Assembly: GCF_024198235.1 (NCBI RefSeq)
Contig: NZ_JAKCFB010000016.1
Coordinates: forward strand, 142,415 to 206,414
Length of the DNA: 64,000 nucleotides
Source of the DNA: Myxococcus dinghuensis
GTDB taxonomy: Bacteria; Myxococcota; Myxococcia; Myxococcales; Myxococcaceae
Reading direction: 5' to 3'
The notes under the pieces: generated by a model
Databases searched by the model: none
What the model was told of the DNA's origin: nothing
What the model saw: only the letters and a program-made list of their open reading frames with translations
Shown here: positions 56,791 through 64,000 of the stretch, in pieces
Numbering within the stretch: position 1 is the first letter of the stretch
Layout of the letters: every line of letters begins with the position of its first letter
Position numbers and translations under genes: made by a program

Positions 56791-58104
56791 TCAGGCCCAC
56801 AGCTCGCGCGCGAGCGTGTCCAGCATGGCCACGGCCACGTCGGCCGAGGGCAGCCCCGCCTCGGAGACGAGCACCGGGTCCACCGGCTTGGAGAGCTCGG
56901 CGCGCAGCGCCTCCACCGCGCGCCGCTGGGCCACGCGGAGGGCCTCGCGCTCGCCCGCGGGCAGCTTCCCGGCCGCCCAGCGGTCGATCTCCCAGGACAG
57001 CTCCGCGTGTCGCGTCTCGTCCTCCGCGATGCCCGCCATGGCCACGCGCACCTCCTCGTCCCGCGCGTGCAGCGCCTGGTGGTGCGCCACCAGCGCGCCG
57101 AACGTCTCACGCACACAGCCCTCCACCGCGTTGTCGAGCGACACCTCGTAAAAGGAGCGCAGCGGCAGCGCCTCCACGCGGGGGACCTCCGCGCTCGCGC
57201 CATGCCGGGCCGCCAGGCGCCGGGTGATGTCCGTGTGCCGCACCTCCTCCCGCGCGCTGCGCAGGGCCGCCTCCTGGAGCGCGACCTCCGCGCCATGCAG
57301 CGCCAGCTCCTCGCGCAGCCGGAGGAAGGCCTGGATGGACGCGGCCTCCAGGTGGGCGATGACGGCGAAGTGGTGGCCGAGGACGTCCTCGCAGCCCCCC
57401 GAGCCGTCCGACCGCAACCCCACCGGGACGCGCCCCACCTGGCAGTTCTTGTCCCCGCGCTCGAGCACGTAGCGCTCCAGCTCGGTCACCCCACCCGCCG
57501 ACGAAACCAGGAGCACGTACTGGGTCAGCGCCGTCCCCTCGCCGCAGGCGAACCCCTGCGTGCCGATGACCTGGAAGCCACTGTCCCCCGCCGCCTTGAC
57601 GCCCCCCTGTTCGAGCTTGTGGCAACTGACGTTGTAGCCCTCCGACAGGGCGAGCAGCACCGCCTCCTGCGGCGCGTCGATGCCGCCCAGGAACGTCTTC
57701 AGGGCGGGCTTCGAATCGATGGCCGAGACCTCGTCCCCCTTCGACGTCGCGAGGAAGTAGTCGCCACACAGGGCCTCGCACGCCGCCCCGAAGCCATGCT
57801 CCGGGCGCAAGGCCTCGAGTTCGGCCTGGCACGTCGCCGGCTGGCTCGCCGTCGCGCAGGGCGTCCCCGTCGACGAGAGCTTCCCCGGCGTGGACAGGGA
57901 GTCGTGGGTGATGCGCAACTGCACGAAGTCCGGAGACGACGGAAGCGACAGCCCCGTCATCGCGACCGACCCATCCGCACAGGCCGGCGGGACGAAGCCC
58001 CGCAGGTCCGCGCTGCCTCCATCACAGCCCGCCAGCACCAGCGGAGACACCAGCGATGCCCGGAGCGCCCGGGTGAACAACAACCGAAGTCGATGCGAGT
58101 CCAT
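56791..58104 (-). CDS. Lipoprotein with ferritin-like diiron domain
   Basis: A 437-residue lipoprotein, lipobox VLAGC27. Residues 30-240 are a Cys-containing domain of unknown fold. Residues about 250-400 look ferritin-like: AHLEAASIQAFLRLREELALHG, SAREEVRHTDITRRLA, EGCVRETFGALVAHHQALHA and AEDETRHAELSWEIDRW give two E-x-x-H pairs and partner Glu residues, enough for a diiron site. A related domain occurs in other myxobacterial exported proteins. ATG 58104. Convergent with the sigma factor gene, 6 nt apart. It might store iron or remove peroxide at the surface; not shown. Confidence 0.78.
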   Translation of the reverse strand: MDSHRLRLLFTRALRASLVSPLVLAGCDGGSADLRGFVPPACADGSVAMTGLSLPSSPDFVQLRITHDSLSTPGKLSSTGTPCATASQPATCQAELEALRPEHGFGAACEALCGDYFLATSKGDEVSAIDSKPALKTFLGGIDAPQEAVLLALSEGYNVSCHKLEQGGVKAAGDSGFQVIGTQGFACGEGTALTQYVLLVSSAGGVTELERYVLERGDKNCQVGRVPVGLRSDGSGGCEDVLGHHFAVIAHLEAASIQAFLRLREELALHGAEVALQEAALRSAREEVRHTDITRRLAARHGASAEVPRVEALPLRSFYEVSLDNAVEGCVRETFGALVAHHQALHARDEEVRVAMAGIAEDETRHAELSWEIDRWAAGKLPAGEREALRVAQRRAVEALRAELSKPVDPVLVSEAGLPSADVAVAMLDTLARELWA

Positions 58105-58239
58105 GGACGAGCCCCCATGCAGTGGTGGCACGGCCAACAGCAATCACGATGCCATCGCGCCATCCTTGCGGACGACGGGGCCCCACCCTTGAAAGCCTGC
58201 TGTTTCCACCCCACCCCGCTCAGAAAGTTGAGGGGGTGT

Positions 58240-58523
58240 GAAAGCGCGAGCCTCGCCAACGACAGCCCCTGCATCGACCTGTTCGCGCCCGGAGATGAAA
58301 TCCTCTCCGCGGGAATCGAGCACGACCACGCGACCGCGATGAACTCGGGCACGTCCATGGCCACGCCACACGTCGCGGCCGCCACACGTCCATCCGCTCA
58401 TGCCCTGGGCGGGGGGCGAAGGTGCGGGACAGCGTGCGCGCGTGGGATGACGACACCTCCGTGCGCCGCGTGGCCCCCTGGAGCGACGTCCACTACCGCG
58501 TGAGCGACGAGTCGCCACGCTGA
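58240..58523 (+). pseudogene. Remnant of an S8 subtilisin-like protease
   Basis: Within the 457-bp space between the ferritin-like and zinc-ribbon genes, the + strand translates to SPCIDLFAPGDEI and then NSGTSMATPHVAAA (58261-58385), the end of a proteinase K-type catalytic domain with the active Ser. No Asp or His region, start or signal peptide precedes it. After 58385 the frame is lost; a different frame (58419-58523) gives a credible tail ending VRRVAPWSDVHYRVSDESPR and a stop. A 5'-deleted, frameshifted relic is the best explanation. Nothing else is seen in this space. Confidence 0.7.
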
Positions 58524-58561
58524 CGCCCAGGGCACCGTGGCCGCGGGCCGGGCGGGCGGCC

Positions 58562-58864
58562 TCAATGCGGTCCGGCACCTTCCGTGGGGGGTGTCAGCGT
58601 CCGCACCACCACCGCGCGACAGGCGCCGCACACCACCCCCGAGCGTTCCCAGTGGACCTGCTCCTCCAGCTCCCGAGGGTCCTCGGGCGCGCGCGCGAGG
58701 CGCTCCACCAACGCCTCCAGGGACTCTCCCTCGTCCTCGTCCGACGCGACCTCGACGAGGTCCTGCTCGCCCTGCAGCACCAGGTGGAAGCGGTAGTAGA
58801 CCTCGCGCGCCGCCAGCTCGCGGCCACACGTCGCGCAGCGCCGGGGAGAAGCCTCCGCGCTCAT
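58562..58864 (-). CDS. Small two-CxxC zinc-ribbon protein
   Basis: A 100-residue cytoplasmic protein with paired motifs C10-x2-C13 and C79-x2-C82, likely holding one zinc ion, joined by an acidic helical insert (DEDEGESLEALVERLARAPED). ATG 58864 has GGAG upstream. No catalytic residues are apparent. Similar proteins are scattered in myxobacteria without known role. It could be a nucleic-acid or protein-binding adaptor. Confidence 0.75.
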   Translation of the reverse strand: MSAEASPRRCATCGRELAAREVYYRFHLVLQGEQDLVEVASDEDEGESLEALVERLARAPEDPRELEEQVHWERSGVVCGACRAVVVRTLTPPTEGAGPH

Positions 58865-59201
58865 GTGAGGCTCCGCGCGAGGACTCTCGGTGGAAGCAGC
58901 CGGGGCCTCGCCAGGAGCCCGCGGCGGTGCGGGCATCCACGGACACGGTGCCGCTGTCGTCGCGTCAGCGCCCGGTACATCCCATGAATCGTGACGCGCA
59001 CCGCGCGGGCCGGCAAGCACCAGGACGGGCCACGGGCCCCGCTCCCCTCCGCCGCACCCTGGCAATCCACCACACCGTCCCTGGCAGAGTGCCACGCCCA
59101 CCCTCCAGGGAACCGTCCTGATTTCATGAGGTTGAAGCGGCACGTCAATTGCTATGGGCTCAAAGCGAGTACCACTCCCTGGCCCCCCGCCCGCCTCAAC
59201 C
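58865..59201. other. 337-bp divergent intergenic region
   Basis: Lies between the zinc-ribbon gene and the CotH operon, so promoters for both must be here. The sequence from 59120 to 59165 is AT-richer and includes TTGAAG and GCTATGG at a spacing a little short for a standard sigma-70 promoter. No palindrome, RNA gene or convincing coding frame is seen. Confidence 0.4.
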
Positions 59202-61163
59202 ATGAGCCATCTCCTCTCCGTGCCCTCGGGGGAGGCGCGTTCCGCGCATTCCTCGCGCGCGCCCCTGTCCCCGCGTCGCGCCCTGCTCGGCGCCCTCCTC
59301 CTCTCGCTCTGCGCGTGTCAGCGCACGGCGGCGGACGAGCCGGTGCGAGAGGAGGTCGTGGAGCCCCGGGTCCTCATCGAGGCGATGGACAACGAGCAGC
59401 ACGTGCTGCGCGGCATCCTCCAGGGGACCACGACCTTCGTGCGCGTCGAGGTCTTCGAGGGAGGCGTGAGCCTGGGTGAGGCCCGGCTGGAGGCCGGGCA
59501 GTGGAGCATCCCCTGGAAGCCGACCCATGAGAGCGCGTCCTTGGAGGTCGTCGCCTATGACGCCGCCGGCACGGAGGTCCGCACGCGGCTCGACTTCCAG
59601 CGCCTGACGTTCGGCGCGGCCGACAACCTCGTGGCGGCGGAGGCCCTGCTCACGCTGCCCACCGAGTCCGACACGACGACGCACTACACGCTGGACGGCT
59701 CGCTGCCCACGCCCACCTCGCCCGAGTACCGGGCGCCGCTCGCCCTGCTGCGCCGCCAGGGCCAGCCCGCGCCGCTCAGCCTCGTCCGCACCAACCCCGC
59801 CGAGGCGCCCGAGGAGTGGCGGTGGAGTCCTCCCGAGGGGCCGGTGACGCTGGCCACGGTGGTGCGCATCCAGCGGTACGCGGGCGAGACACCGGTGGGG
59901 CCGAGCGAGGCGCGCACCTGGCTCATCGGACAGAAGCCCTACACCCTGCCCGTCCTGTCGCTCGTGACGGACGCCGGGAACTTCTTCGACACGGACCGGG
60001 GCATCTACGTCCCCGGCCGCGCCTACGCGGACAACCCTGTCTGGGAAGACACCTGGGGGCACGGCAACTACCGGCAGGATGGCAAGGAGTGGGAGCGCCC
60101 CGTGCACGTCGAGTGGTTCGACGAGTCGGGCGCGCCGGTGCTCTCCCAGAACGCGGGCGTGCGCATCCACGGCTCGGGCAGCGCGGCGATGCCGCAGAAG
60201 AGCCTGCGCCTGTACGCGAAGGAGGACTACGGCCCGGAGACGTTCCAGGCGTCCTTCTTCCCGGCGCTTCCGCTGAGCGACTTCAAGCGGCTCATCATCC
60301 GCACCTCGGGGCAGGACCAGCTCTGGACGAAGCTGCGGGACTGCACGCTCCAGGAGCTGCTGCGCGAGACGACGTCGCTCGCGCTCCAGGCGTGCCGCCC
60401 CACCGTGGTGTTCCTCGACGGAGAGTACTGGGGGCTGCACGAGGTGCGCGAGCGCTACGACGAGTACTACCTGGCGGGCCATCACGGCCTCAGCCGGAAG
60501 AAGGTCGTCATCCTGGAGGGACCGGGGCTGCTCGACACCGGCGAGGAGGAGGACGTCGAGCCCTATCGCGCGCTGGTGACGTTCGTGAAGGAGCACGACC
60601 TCGCCGACCCCGAGGCCTTCGCGTACGTCGAGGCGCGCGTCGACGTGGACGAGTTCATCGACTACCAGGTCGCGCAGCTCTTCCTCGACAACGCCGACTG
60701 GCCGCACAACAACGTCAAGTTCTGGCGGTATCGCGACGGCACGCCGGGCGCCACGCGGGCCCCGGGGGATGGGCGGTGGCGGTGGCTGGTCTACGACCTG
60801 GACACGGCCGCGCTGAACGGCCCCGAGGTGAACTCGCTGGCGCGCGTGCTCCGCGACGAGTCCCTCCCCGAGGACTCGGTCCTCCTGTTGCGCTCGCTCA
60901 TGAAGTCGCCCGCGTTCAAGGCGCGCTTCCTCGCCCGCTTCGCCTGGCACCTGGAGACCACCTTCGCGCCGGAGCGGGTGCTCGCGGCGGTGGACCAGGC
61001 CGCGGCGAAGCTGGCGCCGGAGATGGGCGAGCACATCGCGCGGTGGCGGCATCCTCGCTCGATGGAGCAGTGGAGCGTGGACGTGGAGGGCCTGCGCGAC
61101 TTCGCGCGACGGCGCCCCGACATCCTCCGGCGTCAGTTGGAGGAGGAAGTGGTCCCCTATTGA
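59202..61163 (+). CDS. CotH-kinase-like lipoprotein
   Basis: A 653-residue exported protein with lipobox LCAC. N-terminal Ig-like domain, then a chitobiase-C-like segment (TTHYTLDGSLPTPTSPEYRAPL, about 155-180), then the CotH atypical kinase domain. Signature parts are IHGSGSAAMPQKSLRLYAKEDYG, VVFLDGEYWGLHEVRERYDEYYL, and NNVKFWRY...WRWLVYDLDT with the metal-binding Asp pair. CotH proteins phosphorylate exported partner proteins; the target here is unknown. ATG 59202 without a clear ribosome site. The OpgC-like gene starts 3 nt after the stop, so the two act together at the envelope. Confidence 0.88.
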   Translation: MSHLLSVPSGEARSAHSSRAPLSPRRALLGALLLSLCACQRTAADEPVREEVVEPRVLIEAMDNEQHVLRGILQGTTTFVRVEVFEGGVSLGEARLEAGQWSIPWKPTHESASLEVVAYDAAGTEVRTRLDFQRLTFGAADNLVAAEALLTLPTESDTTTHYTLDGSLPTPTSPEYRAPLALLRRQGQPAPLSLVRTNPAEAPEEWRWSPPEGPVTLATVVRIQRYAGETPVGPSEARTWLIGQKPYTLPVLSLVTDAGNFFDTDRGIYVPGRAYADNPVWEDTWGHGNYRQDGKEWERPVHVEWFDESGAPVLSQNAGVRIHGSGSAAMPQKSLRLYAKEDYGPETFQASFFPALPLSDFKRLIIRTSGQDQLWTKLRDCTLQELLRETTSLALQACRPTVVFLDGEYWGLHEVRERYDEYYLAGHHGLSRKKVVILEGPGLLDTGEEEDVEPYRALVTFVKEHDLADPEAFAYVEARVDVDEFIDYQVAQLFLDNADWPHNNVKFWRYRDGTPGATRAPGDGRWRWLVYDLDTAALNGPEVNSLARVLRDESLPEDSVLLLRSLMKSPAFKARFLARFAWHLETTFAPERVLAAVDQAAAKLAPEMGEHIARWRHPRSMEQWSVDVEGLRDFARRRPDILRRQLEEEVVPY

Positions 61164-61166
61164 CGG

Positions 61167-62324
61167 GTGCGCCTCGCCGCGCGCCGCGTCGCCACGCGCC
61201 CCATGCAACGCCGCCCCGAGCTCGACGCCCTGCGGGGAATCCTCCTCGTCCTGATGACGCTCACGCACCTGCCGACCCGGCTGAACGCGTACAGCAGTCA
61301 GCCGCTGGGTTTCATCTCCGCGGCGGAGGGCTTCGTGTTCCTGTCCGCGTTCCTCGTCGGCGTGACGCAGGCCCGCCCGAAGGGCCCCGCGGCGACGATG
61401 TGGCGGGGGATGTGGAAACGCGCCCTCAAGGTCTACCGGTACCACGTGGGGCTGCTGGCCTTCGCGTTCGCCGTCATCGGCACGCTGGGCGTGTTCGGAG
61501 ACCGCCCCGCCATCCGCAACCTGCTCGACTTCTTCCACCGCGAGCCGCTCACCGCGCTCTGGAGCAGCCTGGTGCTGCTCTACTGCCCGCCCCTGCTGGA
61601 CATCCTCCCGTTGTACGTCGTCCTCCTCGCGCTGACGCCCCTGGTGCTCACGGGCGCGCACCGGTTCGGCTGGGCGCGGATGCTGGTCGTCAGCGGGTTG
61701 GTGTGGCTCGCGGCGCAGGTGGGACTGAAGCACGCCCTCTATGACTGGCTGGAGACCTTCCCCGGCTCCCCGGCGCGGTTCGACACGTCGGGGGCGTTCG
61801 ACCTCTTCGCCTGGCAGTTCCTCTGGGTGGTCGGCGTCTGGCGAGGAGCCCGGCACGCCCGGAGCCCCGCGCCCCCACCGCAGCGCCACAGCGCCTCGAG
61901 GTTCGCGGGCGCGCTGGTGCTGTCGGTGGCGTTCCTCCTGGTGCGCTACGAGGCGTTCGGGCTGGGCGTCGTGACGGAGTGGGCGCCCCTCCTCTTCGAC
62001 AAGTGGACGTTGGGGGCGCTGCGCCTCCTGAACTTCGGGGTCGTCGCGGTGCTCGTCGGTCGGGTCGCGCCCCCGCTGGTCGCGAGGTTGAAGCCCCGGG
62101 TGCTCGCGATGCTGGGCAGCGCGTCGCTCCCCGTCTTCGCGACGCACCTGGTGCTCTGCCTCTTGAGCCTCGCGCTCATCAACGAGCACGAGGACCCGCT
62201 CGACGGCGTCGAGGAGTTCGCCGTGCTCGTGGTCACCTTCGCGATCATGCTCTTCGTCGCGTTCCGGCATCAGCGGGGCGGGACCGTGCCCCGGTCTGCG
62301 CCCCTGCTGACGCCGGGCGAGTGA
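61167..62324 (+). CDS. OpgC-like integral membrane acyltransferase
   Basis: A 385-residue polytopic protein of the OpgC/acyltransferase-3 group. The N-terminus ELDALRGILLVLMTLTHLPTRL and ISAAEGFVFLSAFLVGV are typical; about ten helices follow. OpgC adds succinyl groups to periplasmic glucans; here the acceptor may be a surface glycan. GTG 61167 starts it 3 nt after CotH; ATG 61203 is an alternative that would trim 12 residues. Its 3' end meets the opposite repeat-protein gene 6 nt apart. The pairing with a CotH kinase is unusual. Confidence 0.85.
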   Translation: MRLAARRVATRPMQRRPELDALRGILLVLMTLTHLPTRLNAYSSQPLGFISAAEGFVFLSAFLVGVTQARPKGPAATMWRGMWKRALKVYRYHVGLLAFAFAVIGTLGVFGDRPAIRNLLDFFHREPLTALWSSLVLLYCPPLLDILPLYVVLLALTPLVLTGAHRFGWARMLVVSGLVWLAAQVGLKHALYDWLETFPGSPARFDTSGAFDLFAWQFLWVVGVWRGARHARSPAPPPQRHSASRFAGALVLSVAFLLVRYEAFGLGVVTEWAPLLFDKWTLGALRLLNFGVVAVLVGRVAPPLVARLKPRVLAMLGSASLPVFATHLVLCLLSLALINEHEDPLDGVEEFAVLVVTFAIMLFVAFRHQRGGTVPRSAPLLTPGE

Positions 62325-62330
62325 CGCGCC

Positions 62331-63866
62331 CTAGCGGGCCCGAGGAGGCGCCACGCAGGTGTCACCCAGCGCCACGGACCACGTCTGGACGGCCTGCGTG
62401 TCGTCGTAGGCGCTGAAGTACACGCGGGAGCCCACCCGGAAGAACTCCCGGGGGTACGACGAGGACGCCCCCGCGACGATGTCCTTCAACCGGCGCGTGC
62501 CGTCGGGGCGGCCATCGCTCACCCAGGGCTCGATGCCAGCCCCCCCGAAGTCGAAGGCGGTGAAGAGCACCAGGTCGTCGGACACGGCGTACACGGGCGA
62601 GCCGTACTCGTCCGACAAGCTGAGCGGCCGGCGCAGCAACTGGGTGCCCGCGGCCGTGCCATCCGTCACCCACAACTGGCGGTCCCGGGGCCCCGGGCCG
62701 CTGCTGCCGATGGTGACCTCGAAGAACAGCTTCGAGCCCCCCGGCGCCTGGCTGACGTCCTCGATGAACGGGAAGGCCTCCCCCTGCGCGACGTAGTCGT
62801 TGGGCAGGGTGACGAACGAGGTCGGGTTCCCGCCCGCGAGCGGCACGCGGTACAGCACCATGTACTGGGTGGCGTAGGACGTCGTCGTGACATAGGCGGA
62901 CCCGCCCAGCGCCCCGAGGACGTCGATGGCCCGCGAGGCACCGAAGGAGGCCAGGCGCAGCGTGCCCGCCGCCGTGCCGTCCGTCTTCCACAGCTCACGC
63001 AGCCCCGAGTCCTCCGTCAGCAGGAACAGGGACAGCGCGCCGGACGTGCGCAGGCCGGAGACGAACGCATCGGGCGAGGAGGTCAGCCGCTTGACCGCGA
63101 CGGTCCCCGCGGAGGTGCCATCCGAACGCCACAGCCAGGCGCCCCCACCCCGCTCGAAGACGAAGAAGCGCAGCGCCCCTCCCGCGTCGACGGACGCGGA
63201 GCCCACCTCCACGTCGGCGCCGAAGTCGCGCACGCGGACCGTCCCCGCGGCCGTCCCGTCCGACACCCACAGCTCGTAGCGCGTGGTCGAACTGGCGTCG
63301 TCGTCGATCTCCCGGATGAAGACGAGCGAGTTGCCCACCACGGCGCGGTGAGGCAGGTACGAGCCCTCGGGTCCCGGTGTCAGGTCCTTGACGAAGCGGG
63401 TGCCCGCGGCGGTGCCGTCGCTCACCCACAGCTCCTGTCCGTGCGCCGCGTCCGCCGCCTGGAAGAAGAGCTGGGAGGACGCCGCGGTGAGTCGAGCCAC
63501 CTCGGGGGTCATCGTCCCCTCGGTGACGGGGAAGGACTTCACCTCGGTGGTCCCCCCGCTGGTGCCGTCGCTCTTCCAGAGGGCGCGGCGGCCGTCCTCG
63601 AAGTTGGCCGCGAAGAACAGCGTCCCCTGGAAGTCCTCGAACCACCCGGGGCCCCAGGCGAGGTGGGGGACGCCAATCGTGGAGGGAGGGAACACCGTCT
63701 TGACCCGCTGGGTGTCCGCCGCCGTCGGGACGCAGACCGCCGCCTCGACCGGAGCGCCGCGCTCCGTCGCCTCCTCTCCGGTGTCCGTCACCCCCTCAGG
63801 CAGCGTCCCACCACAACCCGCGCCCATCACCCACAACGACATCACCCATCCGCCGCGCCACGCCAT
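62331..63866 (-). CDS. Exported ELWxSDGTxxGT-repeat protein
   Basis: A 511-residue protein with signal peptide (WVMSLWVMGAGC, perhaps a lipoprotein at Cys 18). It has at least seven repeats built around (E/A)LW-x-(S/T)DGT-xx-GT, for instance ELWVSDGTAAGT twice, ELWKTDGTAAGT and QLWVTDGTAAGT. This is the beta-propeller-like ELW repeat family, common in myxobacteria and planctomycetes. No enzyme motif is seen, so a binding or display role is likely. ATG 63866; the remaining 134 bp to the window end are upstream DNA without a gene. Confidence 0.85.
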   Translation of the reverse strand: MAWRGGWVMSLWVMGAGCGGTLPEGVTDTGEEATERGAPVEAAVCVPTAADTQRVKTVFPPSTIGVPHLAWGPGWFEDFQGTLFFAANFEDGRRALWKSDGTSGGTTEVKSFPVTEGTMTPEVARLTAASSQLFFQAADAAHGQELWVSDGTAAGTRFVKDLTPGPEGSYLPHRAVVGNSLVFIREIDDDASSTTRYELWVSDGTAAGTVRVRDFGADVEVGSASVDAGGALRFFVFERGGGAWLWRSDGTSAGTVAVKRLTSSPDAFVSGLRTSGALSLFLLTEDSGLRELWKTDGTAAGTLRLASFGASRAIDVLGALGGSAYVTTTSYATQYMVLYRVPLAGGNPTSFVTLPNDYVAQGEAFPFIEDVSQAPGGSKLFFEVTIGSSGPGPRDRQLWVTDGTAAGTQLLRRPLSLSDEYGSPVYAVSDDLVLFTAFDFGGAGIEPWVSDGRPDGTRRLKDIVAGASSSYPREFFRVGSRVYFSAYDDTQAVQTWSVALGDTCVAPPRAR

Positions 63867-64000
63867 GCAACCCCCTACTGGAGAGACTGGGAGGGAGGGT
63901 GTGTCCCCTTGTTCCCAGCGCAATGTGGACGCGAGGCCCACCTTGCTCGGCTGCCTGGACCGACGTGCCGTGCGGTGCGACCCGTACCGCGTCCGGGTAC

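Noticed and set aside
59196..62270. 1024-codon open frame on the - strand
   Set aside because: Shadow of the CotH and OpgC-like genes; composition typical of antisense GC-rich DNA.

Overview
The window is about 64 kb of very GC-rich DNA, close to 70% by eye. Secreted lipoproteins, Ser/Thr kinases, two-component systems, ECF sigma factors and a MYXO-CTERM-like tail make a myxobacterium (Myxococcota, probably Myxococcaceae) the most likely source. This is inferred from content; there is no rRNA. I see no tRNA, rRNA, CRISPR array, insertion sequence or prophage. Genes are dense on both strands, with many 4-14 nt overlaps inside operons.

Layout. 1-4.6 kb: HAE1-type RND drug efflux pair with a divergent TetR repressor and two candidate operator copies. 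4.6-16 kb: 2-hydroxyacid dehydrogenase, zinc-finger/Ser-Thr kinase/TPR protein, secreted M19-like and M28 peptidases, soluble six-PAS histidine kinase. 16-27.4 kb: secreted purple-acid-phosphatase-like enzyme, a CzcCBA-type RND efflux operon, and divergently two stacked response regulator/histidine kinase pairs. 27.3-36.1 kb: a GT39-like glycosyltransferase, then an apparent iron regulon. There, a delta-60 repeat lipoprotein plus FecA-like TonB receptor diverge from an imelysin lipoprotein plus a vitamin K-dependent gamma-carboxylase-like (HTTM) membrane protein, across a 308-bp region with four Fur-box-like palindromes.

36.5-38.3 kb: a lower-GC gene whose C-terminus is a Bacteroidota-type gliding/T9SS type B sorting domain, out of place in a myxobacterium. 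38.4-45.2 kb: seven co-directional genes: RegB/RegA-type redox sensor and regulator, a four-helix membrane protein, a haem-c lipoprotein, the [2Fe-2S] and molybdopterin subunits of an isoquinoline-oxidoreductase-like enzyme, and a flavin reductase. Two palindromes of the same form (GCGTC-N5-GACGC), one upstream of regB and one upstream of the membrane-protein gene, suggest RegA control of the block.

45.4-49.6 kb: a HEAT-HEAT-M23 peptidase operon and a secreted clan GH-A glycosidase. 49.7-54.1 kb: a 1479-residue lipoprotein with eight Cys/Asp repeats and coiled coils. 54.2-56.8 kb: thiD, then a DGPF (YCII) protein with an ECF42-type sigma factor, preceded by a perfect inverted repeat that can be read as the sigma factor's own promoter. 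56.8-64 kb: ferritin-like lipoprotein, a subtilase remnant, a zinc-ribbon protein, a CotH-kinase lipoprotein coupled to an OpgC-like membrane acyltransferase, and an ELWxSDGTxxGT-repeat protein.

Most notable points: the RegBA/molybdo-hydroxylase module with matched palindromes, the Fur-controlled imelysin/VKGC-like locus, and the T9SS type B sorting domain in a myxobacterial setting.
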